Positions 22,911 through 34,407 of a stretch of DNA of 64,000 nt are shown piece by piece; position 1 is the stretch's first letter, and each line of letters starts with the position of its first letter. The DNA lies in NCBI GenBank assembly GCA_002150815.3, contig NDFF03000388.1, positions 186,001 to 250,000 of the forward strand, written 5' to 3'. Under the pieces are notes generated by a model, which ran no database searches, was not told the origin of the DNA, and worked only from the letters and a program-made list of their open reading frames with translations. This stretch comes from Grammothele lineata. Lineage: Eukaryota > Basidiomycota > Agaricomycetes > Polyporales > Polyporaceae. The position numbers and the translations under genes were made by a program.

Positions 22911-23409
22911 ACGATCTTCTCCAAATAGGCCATACGGCTAGTCTACTCGCTATCCTCATCCTACACGTTCTGCGCGATACACGACGCTGGTATCGTAATA
23001 GTCTCTGTAAGATTATCTCACTATGGTATACAACTCTGTCTCGTCTCGTCTCTCGCCTCTTCTCGCGTATGCCCTTTCCTGCTCGTGGTCCCTTGTGTAG
23101 TGCGTATGACCCGTGCTCTACGCCGCTTATCACCTATTTGAATCGTTGCTGTTGTCTTGCTGGTCTCGTCTTTGCTATCGCTCCGTTCCCGTCGCCCCCG
23201 AGCTCTAATGTACTTTCCTGCGTCAACCTCACGTGGTCTCAATGCCCCTTCTAGCAGCCAGATACGTAGAGTGTGTGCATGTTTCAAAGCAACGACTGCG
23301 ATAATTATACAGGGAATAGTGGTACGCAGATTCCAAAACAAAAACAAGTAGATGGCCCCTGAAGTCCGTTGCTCCTTGAACATGAATATGGCGAGCGATT
23401 CGGAGATGC
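22911..23409. other. Convergent intergenic region
   Basis: 3' flanks of the Rad16-like and acyl-CoA dehydrogenase genes. Pyrimidine-rich stretch. No gene seen. Confidence 0.4.
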
Positions 23410-25513
23410 TCATAGACGCGCGTTCTTGGGCATCTTCTTGATGACTTGCCGGATGCCCAGGTCGCCGAGCACGTCCTCGGAGCCGCCGAGGATGGCGTCG
23501 TACGGCGAGGTGCGGTGGTACTGTTCGCCTTCGGTGAGCTCTGGGGTAGCAGACCAAAAGCAACCAGAGGGACGTACGTTCTCGATGAACCTGCCCATTC
23601 CTGTTTGGGTGATGCCACGCCCGCCGAAAAGGAGTGTCGCGTCCTCGGCGGTCTCGCGTCCTGTACGGGTGATATATCTGTGGTTGACGAACACCGGTGA
23701 GAGAATGCGGGGTGGAAAGAAGGAGCGGGAGCAGCGTACTGTTTCAAGAGACCGATGGTACCCGCAATCTTATCCGACTGCTCGTTATACGACATCTACG
23801 GAACACCACACCATATGAGCTCCCACCGGAAGAACAAGAATAGTGAAGAAAACGCACGTTGTTCATCTGGTGCGTGACGAACTCGAGCCAGTTCTGGCCC
23901 GACTCCACGCGCGCAAGCATCGCCGCCAAACGCGCCCTCACGACGGGCTGCGCGTGCAGCGGCCTTCCAAACGCGACGCGCTGCGCCGCCCACTTCAGGC
24001 ACTCCTCGACCGCGCGCCGCTGCGCGGCGAGGCTCGTGCAGACGATCATCCAGCGCTCGTGGTTGAAGTTGCTGAGGACGACCTGCATGCCGCGCCCGAC
24101 GGCGCCGAGGGTGTGCGCGACGGGCGCGCGCGCGCCGTCGAAGGTGACGTAGGAGGTGCCGGCGGTGGATGAGTAGGCGGTCTTGATCGCCTTGGTGGAG
24201 AGCGCGTCTTGCCGCTCGACGAGGATGACGGCGTACCCCTCCGGCGTCTGGCACGCGACGGTGAAGTAGTCGGCGAAGGTGCCGTTCGTGATCCATCTGA
24301 GGAGCGGGCGCGAGGTGAGCTATAGTATGGGGCGTGCAAACCGGCTTGAGAAAGAGGGGCGTACTTTTTGGTCCCGGTGATGACCCACTCGTCGCCGTCC
24401 CGCTCGGCGTAGGTCTGCAGCCCGCCCACGTCGCTGCCCGCGAAGGCCTCGCTGATGGCGAGGCAGATGAACTTTTTGCCGTCGAGCACCTCGGGCACGA
24501 CCTTGGCTTGGAGCTCGGGCGAGCCGAAGTTGAGCACGGGCGGCAGACCGATGACCTGCCCCGCGAGCAGGCCGTCGACGTACCCGCGCGTGCCGAGGCG
24601 GCCAATCTCGAAGTTGACGATGAGCTGCGGGGACCCGAGGATCAGAAGAGCGGGAGGGAGAAGGCACGATATCTGAAGAGACAGACCTCGTGGAAGTGGT
24701 CGAACTGCTCGGGGGTGGTGCCTCCGCCCATGAGCTTGCGCCCCTTGAGGTGCTTGCCCGGGCCGATTCTCATCGCGGGGATGTTCATCTCGCTGCGCGC
24801 AGGGTACGGGGTGCGTATAGCGTGAAAATTACGGGGCACGAGGGAGCACGCACCAGAGCTTGTCCACGACCTCCTGCGAGATTCGCTTCCCATTGTCCTC
24901 GCACCTGAGCGCGTCGGGGTACACAACCTCCTCAAAGAACCTGCGCGCCGCCTTCTGGAACGCGCGGTGGTTCTCGGTGTAATACGGGCTGGAGTAGCCC
25001 TCCATGAGCCACGCGGGCTCTGCGTAGGGCACCGCCGAGAGCTGGCCGGGCTGCACGGCGGGGACGAGCTCCTTCTGGCCGGCGACAGTGCCGATCTGTA
25101 ACCGCGCATATTGAGGACGGAGGAGGACCTCGTGTCGGTGCAGGCCGAAGAAGGCGTCCGTAGCGTCCTTTCCGGCTGCGCAGGATGTCGTGAGGATCCT
25201 GAGGTGCGAGAGAGAGCCAAAGAGTGCGGGGACGTACCAACATTCTTCGTGAGCAGCACTCCCGCACCGCCGGGGTGTAGGTTGACGAATTTGGAGAGGT
25301 CGTAGACCTTGGCGTCGATGACGATCCACTAAGGGATGCATTGGTGTGCTGACCTGGGCACGGTAGAGTTGTTCACGAAACTCACCAAGTCACCAGGCTT
25401 GTTATGCTGTCGCAACGATCAAGAGAGCGGTGAGCACACGAGACGTGACAGCGACGCGGACGTTGTTGACGAACCAGTGCGATCTCTTCGACGGTGAACG
25501 TCTTGCTAGCCAT
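23410..25513 (-). CDS. Cytochrome b5-acyl-CoA dehydrogenase fusion
   Basis: Ten exons on the minus strand: 25513-25475, 25406-25386, 25328-25238, 25175-24854, 24792-24687, 24624-24365, 24296-23858, 23795-23740, 23677-23578, 23520-23410; 514 aa. Residues 1-85 are a cytochrome b5 domain: HNKPGDLWIVIDAKVYDLSK, haem ligand in LHPGG, second ligand in the FGLHRHE region. Residues ~110-514 are an acyl-CoA dehydrogenase: FICLAISEAFAGSDVGG-type FAD motif, TGTKKWITNG, AFGRPL, ILGGSEDVLGDLG. The ACAD domain oxidises acyl-CoA esters with FAD. The b5 domain may act as electron partner. There is no obvious mitochondrial presequence and no SKL. The gene has a divergent promoter with tad2. Confidence 0.9.
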
Positions 25514-26133
25514 GATAATACGACGCGTCAGGAAGGAGAGGGGGTCGATGCGGGGAATGCGGGGAGAGAGGGTCGGCGAGGGCTCGGTCTTAATCACAGG
25601 CTCAGGACTAGGCTGGAGCGGATGCTCGTCTGTGCTGGGCTCGGCTTCCGGATGTCGTTCTGCCGGCGCGGTCCCCCGCCTTACCCCGCGCGTCCGGTTT
25701 AAACGATATCCGTTGGCGAGCACTGAGCAGCGGAGTTGATGGGATATGCAGGCTTCACTCCCTTCTCATTTCTCTAACGAATACATACGTCGGACGGTCG
25801 TCCAAGTCGACCTATACGAGCCCTGCTGTGGCCAGAGGTGGCGGGGACTGTATTGAGCGCTTGCCTCGAAGCGGACTCAGTCCAAGAAGACGTTCTCGTT
25901 TGATCGCCGGTTGACCAATCTCAGCGCTCTCATTTCAACTCCCTTCTCCCCTGTTCCTGGTACATGTTTCTTCCAAGGTTGCCTCGTGCTCTGAGTCCTC
26001 AACTCAATTTTTGATCTGTCAGGCCTCGCCCGTCTCTCCTAACGAGAGGTAGCTTAACAGCACACAGATAATCACCGAGCTGTACACGTAACTCTCGTCT
26101 CATCTCGGCGGACAATCCGCATTGAACCGAGTC
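25514..26133. other. Divergent promoter between the ACAD and tad2 genes
   Basis: 620 bp shared upstream region. No distinct motif stands out to me. Confidence 0.4.
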
Positions 26134-26969
<836 letters not shown>

Positions 26970-27519
26970 ACGTCTTGCTTCCGGGAGTTCTTACATACCT
27001 CCAGCGCCTGGACTTTTGGGAGGACGAGCGGGGCCCTGGGCATCACTCGGACGTTGGGTCTCAGTGCTCACAAACCGGCGGGTTTTGGAGTGGCTCCGGA
27101 CGATGACGATGCGCGCTTTTTGTGCGTATTAACTTTGTTCTCGACGACGAACGTGGGGCTAGACTGGACCTGGCTCCTGGCGATGGTCGATGCGATAGCC
27201 CTGCAGTGCACTGGGTCAATCTCAGATGCGATAAACTCTTACTAACCGAATGTAGGGCGTGTCATGAATGCATGTCGAGCGTTCCTCCTCCGGAGTGGGG
27301 CCTCAGGCTCTTGGCGCTAGACTGATTGTACGCGTGTTTGTCCTCATGTATGCGTACTGGGCGGAGACCCTGAATACTCCCAATGACAATGATTGGACCT
27401 TGAAGCTTTGAAGCTTGACCTTGGGCTCGAAGCGGTTCCTGGCAAGTTCTAGTCTGCTCCCCATTGCTATGTTTGGTGTTGTCGAATTGTATGAGGTTGA
27501 CTTCCGACCACGCACTGAC
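26970..27519. other. Intergenic region downstream of tad2
   Basis: About 0.55 kb, with no recognisable gene or repeat. Confidence 0.35.
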
Positions 27520-27861
27520 AGGAACATACGTACAACGTGCGGACCCACCTGCCCTCGATGCGGCAAGCATTGCAGCTCGACGATGAGGTCCGGTTCGCTG
27601 CTCACAGTATTGACCTTCCCGATTTTCCACGCCCGGCCGCGGAGTACTTGCCTCTGCCTAGTCCTAGATACCTCGAGATCCACGCTGCGTGCTGTAAGGT
27701 TGCCCACACGTCAGGCGCGGCTGAGTATCCACACGTCAGGCGCGGCTGAGTATCTTGATGCAGTGATCCGCGATATAGAGGAGAGATGCGTGCTGGCAGA
27801 GGACGGCGGGTCAACGAACGTTCTCGCGTACGCGACGTCCCGCATTGTAGCGCCAGGCTGA
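27520..27861 (+). pseudogene. Gene relic with frameshifting 25-bp tandem duplication
   Basis: After a cag at about 27518-27522 a coding-like stretch reads EHTYNVRTHLPSMRQAL...DLPDFPRPAAEYLPLPSPRYLEIHAACCKVAHTSGAAEY. A directly repeated 25-bp unit (about 27709-27758, containing cacgtcaggcgcggctgagt) shifts the frame and adds a stop. One unit removed, the frame continues as LDAVIRDIEERCVLAEDG and ends at TGA by 27861. The 'LEIHAACxKVAHxSGAAEY' pattern recalls C-terminal parts of Agaricomycete HNH-endonuclease-like proteins, but this is from memory and uncertain. The 5' part of the gene is missing. Confidence 0.55.
27709..27758. repeat. 25-bp perfect tandem duplication
   Basis: Two adjacent identical 25-bp units within the gene relic. 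The unit is not a multiple of three, so its duplication disrupts the frame. Confidence 0.8.
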
Positions 27862-28164
27862 TCCTGGCTCTGCCGTTAGTCGTGTATCTACAAACGGTAT
27901 CACTTCGTTAATGTACGCACCGTGACCCAGCGCGTGCACCCACGAGCACCCCCCGACGTCTGCCCGCGTCCACGGCCGCACTTCGCACGGCGTGTTTCTC
28001 GTGACGGGTGGGGGGTTTTATCGATAATCGGAAGGCATTATGTATGTACACTAGCACGTGTCGGTCGTACAATATGATCTAAGCAGGTGTAGAGTCGCGA
28101 CGCAAGCAGCCACCTCCATGGCAGCCATCCCCAGGACCGCACGAATGGGCTCCAGCGTCAGCCC
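27862..28164. other. Intergenic region
   Basis: About 300 bp between the gene relic and the carrier gene stop. Nothing recognised. Confidence 0.35.
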
Positions 28165-29709
28165 TCACGACGAGACCTCCACGCCCCCATCCCCGCCCCC
28201 TCCCCCTCCTTGCCCCTCCGGTTGCAACCTCGCCCGCCGCTCGCGCGCAGCGGCGCTCGAGCGCAGCAGCCACGCGAGGTTCTCGTACACGACGAAGGTG
28301 ACGCACGTGCCGGGCAGGACGCGCACGAGGTTCGTGCCGAGCCCGCGGTAGAAGCCGCGGAGGCCCTCGGCGCGCCAGGTGCGCGCGACGCAGGCGGGGA
28401 TCGTCGGGTAGAGGTGGCTCGTTGCGTTGTTCTGCGGGGGGGAAGGCGGAGTGGGGGATTAGTGGGAAGTGGGGGGAGAAGGAGGTGGGGGAGAAGGAGC
28501 GGCGGGGGGACGTGCCTGTATTCGAGAGCGGACGACCTGGTACGGATACGTCGACGCGAGCGCGAAGAGCTTGCTTGCGGCGGACATGACCGTGTACGCG
28601 GTATTCGACTGCGTCGGGGACGGTCAGGGCCCTTCGAACGGCATACGACAGAGGAGAGGCAAATGACGCACGAGCTTATCGTCCTCGGTCGTGTACTCCC
28701 TGCCCGCCCTCGCGAACTGCCGCTTCTTGCGCTCGAAGCCCCAGCGCTTCATCTCCTCGTACGCCATGAACTGGATCGCCCCGTTGCTCACCCCAACGAG
28801 CGCGAGCGTCGTGCCGCGGTAAAGCCCCGGCAGCCCCTCCGTTTTGTATATGGACGTCAGCCCATCTGTCGACGAACACGAACGCATGAGCGGGTGAGCG
28901 ACTTCAACGACGGTACTAGGCGAATGGAAGGGAGGTGCGCACGCCAGAGACTCCGGTACGCGGTCGGCTCGCCGGCTTTTGTGGTGAACATGCGGACCTT
29001 GACGACCCATATCGGGTTCGTGATGATCGCCGTCGTCGCACCTGCAACAGCAAGGCAGAACGCGCGGGGGCGCGGGGGTGTGTGTCAGCGGGGCGCGCCG
29101 GGGAGGGAGAGAGGGGGGCGCGGACTCGCTTGGGCGGAACAGAGGAGGTAGGCCCCCGGGGAGAGCTTGTAGTTGGCGTCGCCGCCCGAGGCACGCTGCT
29201 TGAGCGTGTGGTAGCTGGACGCGCGCGAGCGTGAGGACGTAAGATAAAGGGGTAGGGAAGGACGGTGAGTGAGCGTCCGCCACAAGGACGCGTATGTGCA
29301 TGGGTGCACTCACAAGAGGAAATAGAGCCCCCAACTGGACGCGTTGCCCGCGATGTTAGCCCCGACCCCGCGGTAGAGGCCACGCCAGCCGTCGCGAGCC
29401 TGGATGTCCTTGAGGGAGCCCCAGATGGCGCGGCCGACGCCGCCCTGGGGCTTGTCGGTCGCTACCTGGAACTTGACCTTGATGAGGTCCAAGGGGTGCA
29501 TGCAGAGCACGGCGACGACGCCGGCGCCGAGCCCTGCGAATGCATGATCCTGATAGAAGGAGAAGAGAGAGAGAGAAAGGGTGCAGCGTCAGAGCGAGTC
29601 ATGCGCTACGCGGTGGACGGAGCGCAGCGGGGACCGGGGGAGGGAGAAAAGACGGGGCACGCACGATGGCCGCGGTGGGGAAGAAGCTGGGCGGTTGGCT
29701 TTGAGACAT
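28165..29709 (-). CDS. Mitochondrial carrier, FAD/folate type (Flx1/SLC25A32-like)
   Basis: Seven exons on the minus strand: 29709-29665, 29549-29314, 29214-29126, 29041-28943, 28865-28672, 28608-28516, 28431-28165; 340 aa. Three carrier repeats have the signatures HPLDLIKVKFQ, NPIWVVKVRMF and YPYQVVRSRIQ. The Trp-containing second signature (PIW) and GLYRG motifs are characteristic of the FAD/folate/pyrimidine-nucleotide carrier branch. The likely role is FAD or folate exchange across the inner mitochondrial membrane. The intron after ...SRIQ (28515-28432) starts with GC (CAG|GCACGT). The donor at 29125 (gtccgc) is unusual. The C-terminus is Gly-rich. Confidence 0.9.
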
Positions 29710-30453
29710 GCACGGCAGCCTGCAGGAGGCTACGACCGGGGGCGGACGTCGGGCTCTGGACGGCGCAGGGCGGGATGCTGGTCGATGGACGAGGTGTGTG
29801 TGCGGCGCCTGACGCGAGTCGTTTGAGCCTGGGATGACGTGAGGTATGTGGGCGCCTGTGGACGCGTTTAACTTTGAGTAAGACGCGTCGCGAGTGCGGG
29901 TTTCGATGAAGGGTCTGTGGTCGGAAGTGTATCCGGAGTTTAGAATTCCAAGGAGCTGTGTGCCGCAGGGAACTCTAGATTGTGGATAGGCTATGGCAGA
30001 GTAGACAGGCGGCGCACAAGCGAAGGCCTAGGTGCAGGCGCTTTTGGACGCGCGAGGAAGGCAGACTGAGGTTCTTGACTGAGCTCGTCCGCCGCGTGCA
30101 CCAATTGCAAGACCCGTCCGCTGTCCTTGGCCCGCCCATTCGCTGCTCGTGCGCACCGCCCGGCCGTCGACATCGGAGCACAACGCCTCGACCGCAGCGT
30201 CGCCCGGATGTAATTCATACCGCCCCCCTGCTCGTGCGAGCCCTCCCAGTCACGCTGACATGTCCCTGGCCAGAGATTCCGGCGAGCTGCAATCGATTGC
30301 CACTCGATACTCATCGCCCCCCACATGCTTACCCGACTTCCGTCCGCGGCGCTGGCACGTCTACTCTTCCCCCGCACTCCACTCTCCCCTATAAGACCCC
30401 GCCAGCCGTTCCCCACCTCGGCCCGCCACCTCCATTCCTCCCCCAGACGCACC
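29710..30453. other. Divergent promoter and possible POP N-terminal extension
   Basis: The shared upstream region of the carrier gene and the prolyl oligopeptidase gene. The last 129 bp (30325-30453) are in frame with the peptidase and can encode a 43-residue Arg/Ser/Pro-rich extension starting at the ATG at 30325. Confidence 0.5.
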
Positions 30454-33400
30454 ATGCCCGCACTCACCGCCTGGACTCCCAACCGCTACCCGCCCGCCCG
30501 CCGCTCCGACCACGTCGACGTCTACAAGAGCGAGAAGCACGGCGAGGTCCGCGTCCACGACCCATACAACTGGCTCGAGCACAACACCGAAGAGACCGAG
30601 CAATGGACCACCGCCCAGGAGCAGTTCACGCGCGAGTACCTCGACCGCAACCCCGAGCGCAAGGAGCTCGAGGACGAGATCCGCAAGAACCTCGACTACG
30701 CCAAGGTGCGACGCGTCCCCCCTACTTACTCTTGACGCGTATGTACGCGTCGCGGCGCGCTTACGCGTCTTGTGACCCAGTTCTCCGCGCCTTCGCTCAA
30801 GGACGACGGTCGCTGGTACTGGTACTACAACAGCGGCCTCCAGGCCCAGTCCGGTGAGTGTCTTCTGCTCCTCGTCCGACCTCCCCGGTCAAGGTTCTGA
30901 CAGTCCTCCGGTCCGGTCGGACCGTCCCAGTGCTCTACCGCTCCAAGGATAGCACCCTCCCCGACTTCTCCACCTCGACGGACGCGGGAGGAGAGGTCTT
31001 TTTCGACGTACGCTATTTCCTTCGCGCTCGCACTCGCACGTGTGCGCAGAAACAGCCCCCCCGCTGAAATCTCTCTCGAACGCGTGTAGCCCAACCTTCT
31101 TTCCACGGACGGCACCGCGGCGATCTCCACGACCGCGTTCTCCCGCTCGGGCGAATATTTCGCGTACGGCATCTCGCGCTCGGTGAGCTCCCTTCCACGC
31201 CTGTCACCCGCAGGGTCCCCCTTTGTCTCCCCGAGAGTGCGTATAGCATCCCCGAGACTGACAGGGTGCGCGCACGTTTTAGGGCAGCGACTTCTTCACG
31301 ATCTACGTCCGGCCGACGTCTTCGCCCCTCGCGGCGGCGGCGTTGGCGGACGGCGCCGCGCGGCCGTCCCACGACGAGGGCCGGCTCCCCGAGGAGATCC
31401 GCTACGTGAAGTTTTCCGGCATCTCGTGGACGCACGACTCCAAGGGGTTCTTCTATCAGGTGCGTCTGTGTGCGTGTGTGCGCGGGCGACTGGACGAACG
31501 CGTGCTCATGCGGGAGATGTAGCGGTTCGCGGCGCGCGAGTCGCACGGGGCAGCTACGGAGGACGCGGCGGGCACGGAGACGGAGAGCGACAAGAACGCG
31601 ATGCTGTACTATCACAGGATCGGCACGGACCAGTGTGCGTGTGCAGACCTATCGTTGGGAAGTTGTCGGTGCTCAACTCCGTTGGCATACAGCGGAGGAC
31701 GTCCTCGTGTACAAGGACGAGACGAACCCTACGTGGATGTGGGGCACGGAGATCACTGAGGTGGACGGGCGTTACCTCATGCTCACGATCACGAAGGATA
31801 CTTCGCGGGTGCGTCTTTCGTGTACTGATGTGGAGGGAAGCTGACGTTGAATTGGACGTAGAAATACTTGCTCTGGATCGCAGACCTCGAGAAGGACACG
31901 ATCGGCCCGAACTTGAAGTGGAACAAGCTCATCGACCAGTTTGAGGCGCAGTACGACTAGTGCGTCTCCCCACCTTCCTGTGTCATATCTGCAGTAAACC
32001 CTCATCTCCGTGTGCCACCACAGCGTCGCGAACGACGGGACCGTGTTCTACTTCCGCACGAACAAGGACGCACCGCAATATAAGCTCGTCTCCGTCGACA
32101 TCTCCGCCCCACCCGAGCAGCGCGTCTTCAAGGAACTCATCCCCGAAGATAAGGACGCGCACCTCGAGGACGTGCGTGCCGTGCACGGCGACTACGCCGT
32201 CGTCGTGTACAAGCGGAACGTGCGTACGCCTCCTCTCTATCTCGCTTCGCTACCCCCCACCTATTACGGGTCACTGACGACACGCTGCTTCCGAGCAGGT
32301 CATGGACGAGATATACGTCTACCAGCTCTCGACAGGCGCCCGGCTGCACCGCGTCGCCCCCGACTTCGTGGGCGCCGCGACGGTCGGCTGCCGGCGCGCG
32401 CACGGCTGGTTCTTCGCGTCCCTCACGGGCTTCACGACGCCCGGCGTCGTCGCCCGGTACGACTTTTCCGCCGCGCCGATAGAGGAAAGCGGGAAGAGGT
32501 GGAGCGTGTACCGCACGACGCAGGTCGCGGGACTGGACCCGGAGGACTTTAGGGCGGAGCAGGTGTGGTTTGAGAGTAGGGACGGGACGAGGGTGCCGAT
32601 GTTCGTCGTGAGGCATAAGGATACGAAGTTTGACGGGACGGCGCCCGCGCTGCAGTACGGTGCGTCTCGTCGCGTCCCCTATGGCTATGTGGCTATAGCC
32701 CATCGGTACGAATTGGCTGGGACTGACATCCGCACCGCACGGCAGGCTACGGCGGGTTCACGATCCCGATCAACCCGTTCTTCAGCCCCGCGATCCTGAC
32801 GTGGATGCAGAAGTACGGCGCGGTCCTCGCCGTCGCGAACATCCGCGGCGGCGGCGAGTTCGGCGAGGAGTGGCACCTCGCGGGCACGCGCGAACGGAAG
32901 GTGAACTGCTTTGACGACTTTATTGCCGCTGCGTAAGTTTTCGTTTTTGTTTTCGTTTTTCTCTCTGCTTTTGGACGAGGGAGATGGGGATGCTAACGGG
33001 GAGGATGGGTGCGTTTACAGGCAGTTCTTGGTGGACAACAAGTATGCGGCCCTGGGCAAGGTTGCGATTAACGGCGGGTCCAATGGAGGTATGCCTGTAT
33101 GTCTACTAATGAGACTGATCGCACCGTTAACGCCTGTTTTCTACCATACTAGGTCTCCTTGTTGCGGCGTGCGTGAACCGCGCCCCCGAGGGTCTCCTCG
33201 GTGCGGCAGTGGCAGACGTCGGCGTCCTCGACCTCCTCAAGGTCAGTCGCTCTCTACGCCCTCGAGCACGATACACACACGCAGTGCTGACTCATACACG
33301 ACCCCCCGCCTTCGTACACGTGCAGTTCGCCGACTTCACGATCGGCCGCGCGTGGACGTCCGATTATGGCGACCCGCACGACCCGCACGACTTCGACTTC

Positions 33401-33824
33401 ATCCACCCGATCTCGCCCGTGCACAACGTCCCTACGAACAAGGTGCTCCCGCCGACGATGCTCACCACCGCGGACCGTACGTCGCCTGTTCTTCACGCGA
33501 CCGTTGTATTTGCGCTGACGGAGCACTGGGCGGGCGGGCAGACGACGACCGCGTGGTGCCGCTGCACTCGTTCAAGCACGCCGCGACGCTGCAGCACACG
33601 CGCCCGGATAATCCGCACCCGCTCATCATCCGCATCGACAAGAAGGCCGGTCACGGCGCGGGCAAGTCCACGGAGAAGCGGTGCGTAGCTCCTTCTCCTC
33701 CCCTACTCTGCGTTTCGTGGACGCGCCACCGATGCTCACGTTTGCGCGGTGCAGGATCCAAGAGTACGCGGACAAGTACGGGTTCATCTCGCAGTCCCTG
33801 GGCTTGAAGGCGCGGAGCAGTTGA
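30454..33824 (+). CDS. Prolyl oligopeptidase (S9A)
   Basis: Sixteen exons: 30454-30705, 30781-30853, 30931-31007, 31090-31182, 31283-31459, 31523-31634, 31693-31808, 31862-31959, 32024-32219, 32299-32659, 32746-32932, 33021-33088, 33153-33241, 33326-33476, 33542-33680, 33755-33824; 752 aa. The N-terminal part has HDPYNWLE, followed by a beta-propeller. The catalytic domain has [16 protein letters not shown], nucleophile Ser in GGSNGG (~600), Asp in HDDRVVP (~685) and His in AGHGAGK (~722). It cleaves after proline in short peptides. Length and motifs fit the housekeeping enzyme. Macrocyclising POPB-like relatives exist in some mushrooms, but no precursor-peptide gene was noticed nearby. The start at 30454 has a strong accATGcc context; 30325 is an in-frame alternative. 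Confidence 0.93.
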
Positions 33825-34407
33825 GGGCTACCCTTCTTTCGTGCGATGAGGGCAGGGCGTGCTGACGGCCGTAGAACCGAACTTTTCCGGGCGTCTGTAG
33901 TCGGGCTGGACTAAAATGCTAGCGCCGTTGATAGAGTTGCTGTGATATACGCTTTGTGAGAATCGTTTTGGTGTGGGGCATTTGGTTGGACTCGGATGTG
34001 CACGGGCTTGCGAGGTGTCTTGGTTGGGACGCTGGTCAGTCACTTTACTGGCGTTCCGTCGGTGGCCTGCGCTCATCCAAAGTCCCAGATCGCACTGGTG
34101 ACCTCCACTCAGTGTACATGTCGTAGGTTGACTTCCAGTTGAAGGAGCGTTACTCGATCCTTCTCATGGGACCGCGCCACGCGATCTTGAAGGCGACCGC
34201 TGCTGAAACTGTATTGCTTTTAAAGAACGCGCCACTACCGCCCCACGTCGATGCAGTCCCACGAGGAAGTCGCTCGCACTCTTTCGTTGCGTCTCGTGAG
34301 GCCCGAGCGGCGCCCGACTTGAGAATGCGGCATATAAGAGGCTTACGCCGTGCGAGACACTCATGATGATCCATACTTCCTCTAGCCTCCTCTAGCTTCA
34401 ACTACCT
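33825..34407. other. Intergenic region upstream of the FAD monooxygenase
   Basis: About 580 bp between tandem plus-strand genes. A ggcatATAAgagg element at about 34328-34340 is ~75 bp upstream of the ATG and may serve as TATA. Confidence 0.4.

Noticed and set aside
28210..29151. 313-residue plus-strand ORF
   Set aside because: Antisense to the mitochondrial carrier exons. Composition is that of a shadow frame.
30454..33824. Prolyl oligopeptidase as a cyclic-peptide macrocyclase
   Set aside because: Motifs do not distinguish it from the housekeeping enzyme, and no short precursor-peptide gene was seen near it.
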